A stretch of DNA of 34,140 nt from Deltaproteobacteria bacterium (GTDB lineage: Bacteria > Desulfobacterota > Desulfobaccia > Desulfobaccales > Desulfobaccaceae). The notes below the pieces were generated by a model. It worked only from the letters and a program-made list of their open reading frames with translations, did no database searches and was not told the origin of the DNA. Made by a program: the position numbers and the translations under genes. Shown here one piece after another: positions 8,660 through 17,413 of this stretch. Each line of letters starts with the position of its first letter. The stretch's first letter is position 1. Where the stretch lies: positions 1 through 34,140 of the forward strand of contig VGSX01000003.1 of NCBI GenBank assembly GCA_016874895.1, in the 5' to 3' direction.

Positions 8660-8803
8660 AGCGTTCGGCGATTAGCTTTCCGGCGTCAGAGGAAGTATTA
8701 AATTCAGCTAGTTAGCCCGACAGGACTGATTCCCGAGTTTTCGATGGGTCGAAAAAACCCTTAGTTGTCGCTGAAAGTTGCTTGCTGATGGCTGACCAGC
8801 GAC
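8660..8803. repeat. Diverged copy of the TIR (MITE-like) element
   Basis: This 144-base stretch follows the 147-bp element at 18741-18887 in the same orientation. Shared blocks include AGCGTTC at the left, TTAAATTC in the middle and GCTGAAAG followed by TTGCTGATGGCTGA at the right. It is clearly older than the other copies. Its right part also forms a perfect 9-bp pairing, TTGTCGCTG (8765-8773) with CAGCGACAA (8798-8806). Confidence 0.55.
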
Positions 8804-8835
8804 AATTTTTCTAACCATCAAATCGAGTAATCATC

Positions 8836-11800
8836 ATGGCTTTCCGAGATTTTTTTTCCAAAAAAAAGACCTGTGATTTCGTGGTCAACGTCGATGGCGG
8901 GGTTGTTAAGAAATACAACCATTTCCGGGAGTTTTTGGAATTCAACCGGGATTCACTCCATCTGATGGCCGAATTGGAGCAGTTGTATTACGGCAGCCGT
9001 ATCAATATCCTGGCGGTGAGGAAACAAGTTGACGAGTTGCTGTGGTCGATCCGGAAGTTAGTCCATTCCCTCATTGGGATGGGGGGAGGTCGGTATCGCG
9101 ATTTAACCGCGGCCGTCAGCCGCGTCGAGCAGGATCTGGCCCTCTTGTTTCACTCCGGACCGGTGTGCCTCATCGGCGATCTGGTGCTCCCCCTGGAGGC
9201 GCTGCGGCCGGAAACCATGCAGGAAGCGGGGGGCAAGGCCACCAACCTGGCCACCATCGCCAGATTCGTCAAGCTGCCCATCCCCCCCGGGTTCGCCATT
9301 ACCTCTTATGCCTTTGAACGTTTCCTGGAAGAAAACAAGCTGGCGGTACCCATCGAAATGATCATGACCTCCTTAAATCCCGATAATCTGGCCGATCTGG
9401 AGGAGCAGAGCGCCATTATCCAGGAGAGCATCCGCAGGGCCCCCGTGCCCGGTTTCCTGGCGGATAAAATTTTCCAGGCCTATGAGGTCCTGGAGGGCAA
9501 GACCCAGAAGAATGTCCGAATCGCCATGCGCAGCAGCGCCGTAGGGGAAGACACCGAAGCCTCTTTTGCCGGCCAGCACCTTACGGTGTTAAACGTCACC
9601 AGAGAGAATCTCCTGGAAGCCTATAAGGCGGTGTTGGCCAGTAAATATTCCCCCCGGGCTATCCTGTACCGGCAGAATTTCGGTTTGGACGACCGGGAGA
9701 CGCCTATGTGCGTGGCCGGCATCGCCATGATCGATTCTGTGGCCAGCGGCGTCATGTACTCCGTAGACCCCACCCAGCCGGATTCGGGACTCTTAAAAAT
9801 CAGCTCCATCTGGGGTCTGGGGGAGCACCTGGTGAGCGGCGAGGCCTCGCCGGATGAATTTTACGTGGATAAGAGAGCCGGGGACATCAGCCAACAGGTT
9901 ATTGGCCGTAAAAAAGAAAAACTCGTCAATCTGCCCGACGGCGGCACCGAATTAGTGGAGGTGCCGGAAGAGGAGGACTCCCTTTCCTCCCTCACCGAGG
10001 CTCAGGTTCAGACCCTGGCCAAATACGGCATGAAGCTGGAAGATTATTTTCAGACTCCCCAGGACGTGGAATGGGCCGTGGACCGGGAGGGAAAACTATT
10101 TATCCTGCAAAGCCGGCCCCTGGGACTGGTGCAGAGCAAACCGGAAAAAACCGCCATCGACATTGACCTAGAGGCTTATCCCATTCTTATTGCCCAGGGA
10201 AAAACTGCCTCGCCGGGGATCGCGGTGGGAACCGTCTGTCTGGCGGCCAGCAGGAGTGCCAACAAACTGCCGGAGAATGCCATTTTAGTGGCCAGGACCG
10301 CCTCACCCGATCATGCCGCGCTCATGAGCCGCCTCAAAGGGGTAATCACTGATATCGGCAGCGTCACCAGTCATCTGGCCTCGGTGGCCCGGGAGTACGG
10401 GGTGCCCACCATCGTGGATTCCGGCCAGGCCACTGCCATATTGCAAAACGGCCAGGAAATCACCCTGGTGGCCGAGCGTGCCACGGTATATCAGGGGATC
10501 GTCCCGGAACTGGCCGCACACGTCCGACCGCATAAAAAGCCCATGTTCAACAGCCCGGTGCACCAGCGCCTGCGGGCCGTTTTGGACCGCCTCTCGCCTC
10601 TTAACCTCACCGATCCCAAGGGTGACAATTTTAACCCCGACGGCTGCCGCACGGCCCACGACATCATCCGCTTTGCCCATGAAAAAGCCATGCGGGAGAT
10701 GTTCGGCCTGTCCCAGAGCGGCACCGGTGGGGTCGCCACGGTGCGGCTCAGCGCCAACATCCCCCTGGTGCTGTATCTCGTCGACCTGGGGGGCGGCTTA
10801 AAGGCCGGGCTTACCACCTGTGACGCCGTCACCCCGGAGGACATGGAATCCATTCCCATGAAGGCCCTCTGGCGGGGCTTCTCCCACCCCGGCATCACCT
10901 GGAAAGGTGCCATCAGTTTTGACGTCCAGAACTTTTTATCCCTGATGGCCGAGGGGGCCATGAAGGGGCCCCAGGAAATGCCCGGAGGGGATAGTTATGC
11001 CATTCTGGCCCACGATTATCTCAATCTTAGCGCCAAGTTCGGGTACCACTTCGCCAATCTGGACACCTTTGACAGCGAGGATCCGGACCAGAATTATATT
11101 CACCTGCAATTCGCCGGCGGGGTGGGCAGTTTTGTGGGCCGCTCCCTGCGCCTGACATTTCTGAGCGAAATCCTGTTTCAGCTCGGGTTTCAGATCAAGG
11201 TCACCGGCGATCTGTTGGAGGCCACGGTGTCGGGCCTGGACCGTCCGTCCATGGATCATACCCTGGACCAGGTGGGCCGCTTGCTGGCCTCCAGCCGCCT
11301 GCTAGACATGGCCATAACCGGCGAAACCGACATCCAACCCATGGTGGCGGCATTTTTCCGGGGTGACTATGATTTCTTGAACCAGTCCGAGAACCGCCAC
11401 CTTGCTGGTTTCTACACCCATACCGGCAACTGGCAGCGCCTGCCGGGAGAGGGTAAAAATTTCCTGCTCCAGGATGGCTCCCACTACGTAACTAGATTTT
11501 CCGCGGGACTGGCCAATATGATGAACACCATGATCGGCACTACCTATTTTGAAATATTGGACAATATTGAGGCCTATTTTTACTTCCCCCTGGCCATTCT
11601 TAAGGAAAGCTACATGAAAAAGGGGATTGTGAGGGTGCGGGTCAAATCCGTGGCCGGGAGCATCGATCAGGCCGGGGGGGTGGCCTTTGGCATCCGAAAC
11701 ATAGGAAACTACTTCGTGTTTCGGGTTAATACCCTGGAAGACAATGTCATTCTCTTCGAGTTCGTGAATAACAAACGCCTCAAACGTATGACATATCCGG

Positions 11801-12012
11801 TCACTCTGGTACAGGGTCGCTGGTATCACCTCAAGGTGGAAATCTCGGGGGATGGGTGCCGCTGTTTCCTGGATGGGGAACCGGTCATCGACTACAGCGC
11901 CGACCGGCCTCTGGACGGTTACGTGGGACTCTGGACCAAGGCCGATTCCGTGACCCATTTCGATGAGCTGATTATTGAGTCCCAGGGCCGGCGCCGGGAA
12001 GTGGATTTTTAG
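8836..12012 (+). CDS. PEP synthase-like ATP-grasp/phosphohistidine protein with C-terminal lectin-like domain
   Basis: A 1058-residue protein. Residues 1-120 are a helical region of unknown kind. Residues 125-435 are a PPDK/PEP-synthase ATP-grasp domain, with GGKATNLATIA, IPPGFAIT, AMRSSAVGEDT.ASFAGQ and WAVD..GKLFILQSRP. Residues 445-545 are the swivelling phosphohistidine domain, with His513 in the GSVTSHLASVAREYGVPT motif. The C-terminal TIM barrel that binds PEP or pyruvate in PpsA and PpdK is not recognisable. In its place are about 320 residues of unknown type (roughly 560-880), then a beta-rich concanavalin/LamG or DUF1080-like domain (885-1050) with WYHLKVEISGDGC.CFLDGE and GYVGLW. 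It may phosphorylate something other than pyruvate, as rifampicin phosphotransferase does. Two small genes follow in the same direction. The ribosome-binding site is weak. Confidence 0.8.
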   Translation: MAFRDFFSKKKTCDFVVNVDGGVVKKYNHFREFLEFNRDSLHLMAELEQLYYGSRINILAVRKQVDELLWSIRKLVHSLIGMGGGRYRDLTAAVSRVEQDLALLFHSGPVCLIGDLVLPLEALRPETMQEAGGKATNLATIARFVKLPIPPGFAITSYAFERFLEENKLAVPIEMIMTSLNPDNLADLEEQSAIIQESIRRAPVPGFLADKIFQAYEVLEGKTQKNVRIAMRSSAVGEDTEASFAGQHLTVLNVTRENLLEAYKAVLASKYSPRAILYRQNFGLDDRETPMCVAGIAMIDSVASGVMYSVDPTQPDSGLLKISSIWGLGEHLVSGEASPDEFYVDKRAGDISQQVIGRKKEKLVNLPDGGTELVEVPEEEDSLSSLTEAQVQTLAKYGMKLEDYFQTPQDVEWAVDREGKLFILQSRPLGLVQSKPEKTAIDIDLEAYPILIAQGKTASPGIAVGTVCLAASRSANKLPENAILVARTASPDHAALMSRLKGVITDIGSVTSHLASVAREYGVPTIVDSGQATAILQNGQEITLVAERATVYQGIVPELAAHVRPHKKPMFNSPVHQRLRAVLDRLSPLNLTDPKGDNFNPDGCRTAHDIIRFAHEKAMREMFGLSQSGTGGVATVRLSANIPLVLYLVDLGGGLKAGLTTCDAVTPEDMESIPMKALWRGFSHPGITWKGAISFDVQNFLSLMAEGAMKGPQEMPGGDSYAILAHDYLNLSAKFGYHFANLDTFDSEDPDQNYIHLQFAGGVGSFVGRSLRLTFLSEILFQLGFQIKVTGDLLEATVSGLDRPSMDHTLDQVGRLLASSRLLDMAITGETDIQPMVAAFFRGDYDFLNQSENRHLAGFYTHTGNWQRLPGEGKNFLLQDGSHYVTRFSAGLANMMNTMIGTTYFEILDNIEAYFYFPLAILKESYMKKGIVRVRVKSVAGSIDQAGGVAFGIRNIGNYFVFRVNTLEDNVILFEFVNNKRLKRMTYPVTLVQGRWYHLKVEISGDGCRCFLDGEPVIDYSADRPLDGYVGLWTKADSVTHFDELIIESQGRRREVDF

Positions 12013-12039
12013 AAGGCATTAGGCCAAGATTCATAACTT

Positions 12040-12066
12040 GGTGGGGCTGACCTCCGTGCCCGCCCT
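12040..12066 (+). repeat. GC-rich dispersed hairpin repeat, copy 1
   Basis: GGTGGGGCTGACCTCCGTGCC followed by CGCCC, a slightly diverged member of the family also found at 13837, 19036 and 33970. It lies in the gap between the PEP-synthase-like gene and the phosphatase-like gene. Confidence 0.55.
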
Positions 12067-12105
12067 CTAACAGTCTCCGTATAGTCCCGCAATTACGCCA
12101 CCTGT

Positions 12106-12513
12106 ATGAAGCCAACCATCGCCTTCATATGCCTGGGAAACTCCTGCCGCAGCATCATGGCAGAGGCCCTGGCCCGGCACTCTTATGGATATGAATTAAC
12201 ATCGGTGTCGGCCGGCCTTAGCCCCCTGGGCTGGGTGGCGCCGGAGACCCTGGAGGTCCTGGCCGAAATGAGTATCCCCACCCACGGCCTTAGGTCCAAA
12301 GGCCTCTGGGAGATCGACTTGCCGGGATGCCGGGTGGTGGTCAATCTGACTGAACAGGAACTGAGGCCAGGCCTGCGGTCTCGCTTCCCCGGACGGGTTT
12401 TCAACCGCCATATTACAGACCCCTTCGGCTTCAGCCTGGATGCCTACCGGCGGACCAGGGATGCCATTATCCGGCTTCTGGAACAGGAGGTCAGCTTGTG
12501 GCTGAAAAGTTGA
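12106..12513 (+). CDS. Low-molecular-weight protein-tyrosine-phosphatase / arsenate reductase-like protein
   Basis: A 135-residue protein with the LMW-PTP P-loop at the N terminus, CLGNSCRS (CX5RS; nucleophile Cys9, Arg15). The segment ITDPFG near residue 105 holds the expected general-acid aspartate. The family removes phosphate from tyrosine or phosphoarginine, or acts as thioredoxin-type arsenate reductase. The extra cysteines of a true ArsC are not evident, so a phosphatase is more likely. There is no clear ribosome-binding site before the ATG. It overlaps the following patatin gene by 16 bases, so the two are coupled. Being next to a protein with a phosphohistidine domain could mean it acts on a phosphorylated partner; that is speculation. 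Confidence 0.82.
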   Translation: MKPTIAFICLGNSCRSIMAEALARHSYGYELTSVSAGLSPLGWVAPETLEVLAEMSIPTHGLRSKGLWEIDLPGCRVVVNLTEQELRPGLRSRFPGRVFNRHITDPFGFSLDAYRRTRDAIIRLLEQEVSLWLKS

Positions 12514-13793
12514 GATACTCCCAGGCCATTACAACCCTTCACATGATCTCAATGGTGTGCTTGACCCTGTGCTTAGTTATACTCCAGGGGTGCGCCGCGC
12601 TCCGGCCCCGCAACCCTTTGCCCCAGAACATTGAATCCAAGGTCGAGATCCCCGGTATGATGGGTGTTCGGGCCTGGGGGGATGAGGCCAGCGAAGTCTT
12701 CACCCAGTTTGCCATCAAGGCGGCCAGACAGGAACTGGTCTATTACGGTGAAGAGGCCACCAAAAGGCCGGTCCACTTCCTGGCCCTGTCAGGCGGCGGC
12801 GACGACGGCGCCTTTGGGGCCGGGCTGTTGTGCGGCTGGACGGCCCACGGCAGCCGCCCCCGCTTTAAATTAGTCACGGGGATCAGCACCGGCGCTCTGA
12901 TAGCCCCCTTTGCCTTTCTGGGCTCAGAATACGATTACATTTTGCGACAGCTTTACACCGGGGTTACCAGCCGGGATATCTTCAGGAAAAAAAGTCTGCT
13001 CACGGTACTCTGGCGGGAGTCGGTGGTGGATACCTGGCCCCTGGCCCGGATGCTGGAAATTTACGTGGATGAGTCCATGTTAGCCGCGGTGGCTGCCGAA
13101 CACAACAAGGGCCGGCGCCTGATCATCGGCACCACCCAACTGGACGCCCAGCGCCTGGTACTCTGGGATATGGGGGCCATTGCCGCCAGCGGGGAGCGGG
13201 ATGCCATAAAATTGTTCCGCAAGGTCATGCTGGCTTCCGCCTCCATCCCCGGGGCTTTCCCGCCCCAGTATATCACCGTGGCGGCCGCCGGCCGCCAGTA
13301 TGAAGAAATGCACGTGGATGGGGGCACCACCGCCCAGGTGATTCTCTATGAAGCCTCCCTGGATCCCATGACCATTTTTGCCGAATTGGAGCACTTATCC
13401 CTGGGCAGGGAGCGCATTCTCTATATTATCCGCAATTCCCAGATCAAGCCGGAATGGGAAAATGTCAGGCCGAGAGTGGGGGCCATCGCCGCCCGGGCCA
13501 TTTCCACCCTCATCAAGACCCAGGGCGTGGGTGATCTCTACCGCCTCTACGCCTTTGCCCGCCGGGATATTATTGACTATAACCTGGCGGCCATCCCCCC
13601 GGACCTGGCCCCGGAACGGCCCCGGGAACCCTTTAACCAGGTCTATATGAACCAGCTCTTCGACTTGGGTTATGAGATGGCCTCCAACGGCTTTCCCTGG
13701 CTGAAAAAACCGCCGGGATTTGATCCCACTCCCGTCTTTTTGAAGCCTTCCCCGAGGGTTCCAGGCCCCCTGGAGACCGAGGAGAAGCAGTAA
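12498..13793 (+). CDS. Patatin-like phospholipase, predicted lipoprotein
   Basis: A 431-residue hydrolase of the patatin family. The N terminus has a hydrophobic segment ending in LQGCAA, a plausible lipobox that would anchor the protein to a membrane. The catalytic dyad is seen as GISTG (Ser130) and HVDGG (Asp274), and the oxyanion loop as SGGGDDGAFGAG near residue 98. Patatins hydrolyse phospholipids or other acyl esters. GTG at 12498 is chosen because AGGAGG lies 7 bases before it; the ATG at 12543 would give a more standard signal peptide. It overlaps the phosphatase gene by 16 bases. Its first 45 or so bases reappear in modified form at 24473-24525. Confidence 0.85.
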   Translation: MAEKLRYSQAITTLHMISMVCLTLCLVILQGCAALRPRNPLPQNIESKVEIPGMMGVRAWGDEASEVFTQFAIKAARQELVYYGEEATKRPVHFLALSGGGDDGAFGAGLLCGWTAHGSRPRFKLVTGISTGALIAPFAFLGSEYDYILRQLYTGVTSRDIFRKKSLLTVLWRESVVDTWPLARMLEIYVDESMLAAVAAEHNKGRRLIIGTTQLDAQRLVLWDMGAIAASGERDAIKLFRKVMLASASIPGAFPPQYITVAAAGRQYEEMHVDGGTTAQVILYEASLDPMTIFAELEHLSLGRERILYIIRNSQIKPEWENVRPRVGAIAARAISTLIKTQGVGDLYRLYAFARRDIIDYNLAAIPPDLAPERPREPFNQVYMNQLFDLGYEMASNGFPWLKKPPGFDPTPVFLKPSPRVPGPLETEEKQ

Positions 13794-13836
13794 GGCATTG
13801 TTCGGTTTACGGTTATACCGTGAAAATACCCCGGCT

Positions 13837-13863
13837 GTAGGGGCGGGCCCCCGTGCCCGCCCG
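13837..13863 (+). repeat. GC-rich dispersed hairpin repeat, copy 2
   Basis: GTAGGGGCGGGCCCCCGTGC followed by CCGCCCG, with GGGCGGGC pairing with GCCCGCCC. It lies in the 275-base gap after the patatin lipoprotein gene, which holds only this and two other palindromes. Confidence 0.55.
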
Positions 13864-13948
13864 AAAATGGTAACCTCATGTGCGAGAAAATATGCCGCCG
13901 GGGAGAAATTGCCACAGGTGGCGAAACCGAAGCTGGGCCAAAAAAGGA

Positions 13949-13972
13949 GTGCCCAAGCAAGAGCTTAGGCAC
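13949..13972. repeat. Short palindromic repeat
   Basis: GTGCCCAAGC (13949-13958) pairs with GCTTAGGCAC (13963-13972) with one mismatch and a 4-base loop. There is no U-run. It is a dispersed-palindrome type element rather than a terminator. Confidence 0.4.
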
Positions 13973-13982
13973 GCAAATGAGC

Positions 13983-14000
13983 ACAGGCGGGGAAGCCTGT
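13983..14000. repeat. Short palindromic repeat
   Basis: ACAGGC (13983-13988) pairs with GCCTGT (13995-14000) around a 6-base loop, 10 bases after the previous palindrome. The arms are short, so support is moderate to low. Confidence 0.3.
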
Positions 14001-14068
14001 ACCACCGATCTGATTTCTGGGTATGACACAGGCTTATGCAAGGCCGGCAGAGGAATATAAAAAATGCA

Positions 14069-14863
14069 TCAGCCTTTAGAGCCCAACCTGAGGCCGCCGT
14101 GGATGAAGAAGACATCCCCGGCCAGGGCCTCGTTGCGGTAGAGTTCGCCCACGAAGGAGGCTACTTCTGCGGGTTCGATGAGGCGGCCGATGGGCACCTG
14201 GGTCAAAATGCCTTCCAGGGCCTTCTGGTTCATGCCCTTGACCATGGGGGTACCCACGTAGCCGGGGGCGATGGCCACGCAGCGGATTTTGTCGGCCAGA
14301 CCCCGGCGGAAAAACTCCCCCGTGATCACCTTGGGCATGACACTCATGGCCGCCTTGGTGGAGGAATAATTGAGCTGGCCGGCCGTGCCCAGGGAGCCGG
14401 TGGAAGAAAACAGGCAGATCAGCCCCCGACAGCCGTGGTTGATCATCCGTTCGGCGCACTCCCGCACGGTGAGGAAAACCCCGGTGAGGTTAATGTCGAT
14501 GACGGCCTGGAAGTTGCCCAGGGACATTTTTTTGGTGACTTTGCCGGTTTCTTTATCGGGGGCTACCATAAGGCCGTCCCGGATGATGCCGGCGGCCGGG
14601 GCCACCAGGTTAAGGCAGCCGAATTTCTCGATGGCCAGATCCGCCAGCCGGCCGCAGTCTTCCTCTCTGGTGGTGTCGCAGACCATGGTGGCCACCTGGC
14701 CGCCCATGGCCGTGATCTCGGCCTCCACCCGGCTCAAACCCTCGGCGCTGATATCCCCCAGCACCACCTTGCCGCCCTGCTGCACCCAATATTTCGCCAG
14801 TTCCTCGCCGATGCCGCCGGCGCCGCCGGTAATTACCGCCACTGCGTCTTTTATCTCCAGCAT
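14069..14863 (-). CDS. Short-chain dehydrogenase/reductase, probable acetoacetyl-CoA reductase or 3-hydroxybutyrate dehydrogenase
   Basis: A 264-residue classical SDR. The cofactor motif is TGGAGGIG (residues 12-19). The catalytic set is Asn125, Ser153 or Ser154, Tyr166 and Lys170 (YSSTK). Asp37 at the end of the second strand (GDIS) usually means NAD(H) preference, unlike the NADPH enzyme PhaB of Cupriavidus. The usual NNAG is replaced by APAAG. It is the last gene of a minus-strand PHA cluster, 40 bases after phaE, which points to making 3-hydroxybutyryl-CoA for PHA or oxidising released 3-hydroxybutyrate. AAAGGA lies about 8 bases before the ATG. The SDR call is certain; the substrate comes from context. 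Confidence 0.85.
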   Translation of the reverse strand: MLEIKDAVAVITGGAGGIGEELAKYWVQQGGKVVLGDISAEGLSRVEAEITAMGGQVATMVCDTTREEDCGRLADLAIEKFGCLNLVAPAAGIIRDGLMVAPDKETGKVTKKMSLGNFQAVIDINLTGVFLTVRECAERMINHGCRGLICLFSSTGSLGTAGQLNYSSTKAAMSVMPKVITGEFFRRGLADKIRCVAIAPGYVGTPMVKGMNQKALEGILTQVPIGRLIEPAEVASFVGELYRNEALAGDVFFIHGGLRLGSKG

Positions 14864-14903
14864 GAAGTTTTCCTTTAGTATGTCAGAATAAGATGTAAGC
14901 TGT

Positions 14904-15383
14904 TTAAGGGGTATCGGTTTGCATGGCCTCTCCCAGTCCCTGGATGAATTTTTGGAACTGGTCCCCCTGTTTTTCGATGAGTTTCTGGAACTCCACAGAG
15001 GTGGCGGCCAAACCCAGGCCCTTTTCTTCCAAGAGATGGCGCAGCAGTTGAATGGTTTCTTCCTGTTCCGCCACCTTGGCTTTTAATTCCTCACATTCCC
15101 TGGCCAGAGCGGCATAATCATCCTTGGGCACCATTCCCCAGATGCTCAGGTATTCCCGGAAAGACTGCCGGAAATTCTCTTGCGCTTTTTCCCAGAGAGA
15201 AAAATAATCGGGAGTGTCCTCGCTCACCTCGTCCAGGCCGTAGGAAACCTTGAAGAGTTTTTGAAGATCAGGAAAACTGAAGATGTTCCGTTGCCACCAG
15301 CCCATCATCTCCTCCATCTGCTTCTGGCTCTGGGCTGCCTGAAGGAGGGCCCGCCCCCAAAATTCCAAAAACTGGCGGTCCAT
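14904..15383 (-). CDS. phaE: PhaE-like PHA synthase subunit (short)
   Basis: A 159-residue, mostly helical protein. It has an aromatic N terminus (FLEFWGRALLQ), then WWQRNIFSFPDL and FSLWEKAQENFRQSFREYLSIWG, and a coiled coil around residues 90-125. The pattern resembles PhaE of class III PHA synthases, but known PhaE proteins are often over twice as long. Its ATG directly follows the phaC stop (TAA then ATG), so the two are translated together. The probable role is to bind and activate PhaC at the granule. The assignment rests on position and general features, so it is good but not certain. Confidence 0.68.
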   Translation of the reverse strand: MDRQFLEFWGRALLQAAQSQKQMEEMMGWWQRNIFSFPDLQKLFKVSYGLDEVSEDTPDYFSLWEKAQENFRQSFREYLSIWGMVPKDDYAALARECEELKAKVAEQEETIQLLRHLLEEKGLGLAATSVEFQKLIEKQGDQFQKFIQGLGEAMQTDTP

Positions 15384-17288
15384 TTAGATTTCCTCCTTGG
15401 GGGGTGGGGGGGAAAGAGCCTCATCCGGGGCGGTCTCCGGCGTCGGGGCCGGGGGGATCACTGCCACGGGCGCGGGCTGGCTGGGTTCCACCACTGGGGC
15501 GGTGTGATTCGGTTCCCCGGGAAGGGTTTGAGGTTCATCCGGAACGGTCTGGCTCTCTTCAAGCGAGGCGGTTTCACGAGCTTCCGCCTGGTCCACTGGC
15601 GCGGCTTCGGCCGTTTCCGGTTGCTGCTCTTCTTCTGCCGGAGCTGACTGCGGTTCTGCTTTACTTTCCATGGCCTTGGCAGGCGCGGCGGCGCGGGTTC
15701 TTTTCCGGGGAGGGGCTGGGGTTTTCTCTGCTTCGGCTTCAACATCCAGGTGGAAGCGCACCGGCCCCCGGTAGTGCAGGAAACACCGGTCCAGGGAACA
15801 TTCCGTATCAGGGAGCGACCAACTGGTGGCAATGGCCACGTGGCCCTTGGGAAAGACGGCTACCTCGGCGTCTACCCAATCAGAAGGGGCCAGAGCGGAC
15901 TCAGCTTCCACCAGGTCATCCTTTTCGGCAATGCAGATGAGCCATTTCAGGCCCTTTTCCTTGACCCGGGTGAAATTCAAGGGCCGGTCGAAAAGGCGGA
16001 CCGGGAGGGTCCCGTCCGGAGCCACCGGGATGGTGTAGGAGTCGAAACTCAACCGGATGATTTCCAAGGGTAGATCGGTCTGGTCATAGAGCAGCCAGTA
16101 GTTGATGGCCGCAGCCGTCTTGTTGATCTTCAGGTTCCGTTCGAACAGCTTCAGGTCCCGGACAAAAGCCACGAGGGGATTATCTTTTTCCATGCTCTTG
16201 AGCTTGTAGACCCAGCTCATGAGTTTGCCGTTCACCACCCGGTTGCCGTTGGGCAAGGTCTTGATGGCGAAGTTGATGTCGTCAAAACGCTTGGGAATCT
16301 GCGCTAAAAAATCCACCAACCCCTTGCTTTTGGTGCCATCCATGGGGGCCACGCTGGAAATCAGGGCATCCACCAGGCCGTCCAATTCCCCGGAAAGGTA
16401 GTTAATGATGGCGGTGAACCCGCCCTGGCAATAACCGCACAGCGTCGCGGGCCGGCCGTGCGCGGCTTTTATCTTCTGGAGGAAAAGCTTGGTGTCCAGA
16501 CAGTCCTCTTCTCCGGTCATGGTCTGCACCGCCGGATGGGCGTAGATATCCTTGACGATGCGGATATACGTGGGTATGCCCTGGTTGGCGAAGCAATGCA
16601 CGAAACTCTTGCCCTCCCCCGGCAGGAAGGCCAGAATGTTGGCTCCCAGCACAAAGGGAGGAATAATCAGGATGGGCTTGCCCTTTTCCCGGACCTGGAC
16701 GGACTTGTCCCAGGGGAGCACCTGGTAAAGGACAAAGCGCTGGGTTTCGGCCACCTGGATATAGTTGCCGTCCTCGAAATGGAACCCGTACTCCGGTTCG
16801 ATGGCCTTAATGGCCTGGGGGTATTCGTGCACCACCAGCTCCAGCAGGCGGGCCTGTTTGGCCATGAAGGCGGCGATGTCCTCACCCTTTTGGTGATACA
16901 GGGTATTGTGCCAGGCCTTATGAAGCTGCTCCAGCTGGTGGGCCTGGAAGTCTGCCAGCGCTTTGAGGCCATGGGTCAGGCCTTTTTCCGCCAGCCGCAG
17001 GTTAAATTCCAACAGACTGGCGTAATCACAGATATTTTCACTATGGGAGTATTGCTTGATTTTATCGTTCTCCACGCTCACGAAGGATTCCAGGGCCGAG
17101 AAGGCCGGGGCCATGAAATCCAGGGCATAACGGCTCAACCCGAGCCAGTAGGTCTGCAGCAGGCGGGCCTGGTCCAGGGCCGCGGAGATAACCTTGGCTT
17201 CCAGGTGCAGGATGTTCTCCGGGGTCATTTCCATGGGGCATGAGGCCGTTTCGCTCACAGGGCGAGTCGCAGCTTTCGACTCAGACAT
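15384..17288 (-). CDS. phaC: Poly(3-hydroxyalkanoate) synthase PhaC, divergent, with Pro/Glu/Ala-rich tail
   Basis: A 634-residue synthase that polymerises 3-hydroxyacyl-CoA. Residues 1-200 form a helical N-terminal domain. The alpha/beta-hydrolase core holds the PHA synthase lipase box GYCQGG with catalytic Cys287, an aspartate at 457/458 (EKDDLVE) and His483 (PKGHVA). Core length fits class I or II, yet a PhaE-like partner is encoded next to it, as in class III. Residues 517-634 are a low-complexity tail rich in Pro, Glu and Ala with a basic patch (PPRKRTRAAAP) at its start. Such a tail is not part of standard PhaC and resembles linkers that bind DNA or granule surfaces; its role is unknown. 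AGGAG precedes the ATG. Upstream on the same strand are two phasin-like genes. Confidence 0.88.
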   Translation of the reverse strand: MSESKAATRPVSETASCPMEMTPENILHLEAKVISAALDQARLLQTYWLGLSRYALDFMAPAFSALESFVSVENDKIKQYSHSENICDYASLLEFNLRLAEKGLTHGLKALADFQAHQLEQLHKAWHNTLYHQKGEDIAAFMAKQARLLELVVHEYPQAIKAIEPEYGFHFEDGNYIQVAETQRFVLYQVLPWDKSVQVREKGKPILIIPPFVLGANILAFLPGEGKSFVHCFANQGIPTYIRIVKDIYAHPAVQTMTGEEDCLDTKLFLQKIKAAHGRPATLCGYCQGGFTAIINYLSGELDGLVDALISSVAPMDGTKSKGLVDFLAQIPKRFDDINFAIKTLPNGNRVVNGKLMSWVYKLKSMEKDNPLVAFVRDLKLFERNLKINKTAAAINYWLLYDQTDLPLEIIRLSFDSYTIPVAPDGTLPVRLFDRPLNFTRVKEKGLKWLICIAEKDDLVEAESALAPSDWVDAEVAVFPKGHVAIATSWSLPDTECSLDRCFLHYRGPVRFHLDVEAEAEKTPAPPRKRTRAAAPAKAMESKAEPQSAPAEEEQQPETAEAAPVDQAEARETASLEESQTVPDEPQTLPGEPNHTAPVVEPSQPAPVAVIPPAPTPETAPDEALSPPPPKEEI

Positions 17289-17413
17289 GTTTCACTCCTG
17301 AAACTCCGGGAACCCAATCCGGCCCCAGAAGGTCCGGCACATTTACTAGCGTCCCGGGCGGTGCAAAGATGGTGCGCCGCGGAATGCCGGTGGCCCAGCA
17401 TTCCGCCGAGCCT

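Noticed and set aside
14036..14878. A 280-codon plus-strand frame opposite the SDR gene
   Set aside because: The composition (His/Gly/Gln-rich) is typical of antisense frames, while the minus-strand SDR has all catalytic residues and a ribosome-binding site.
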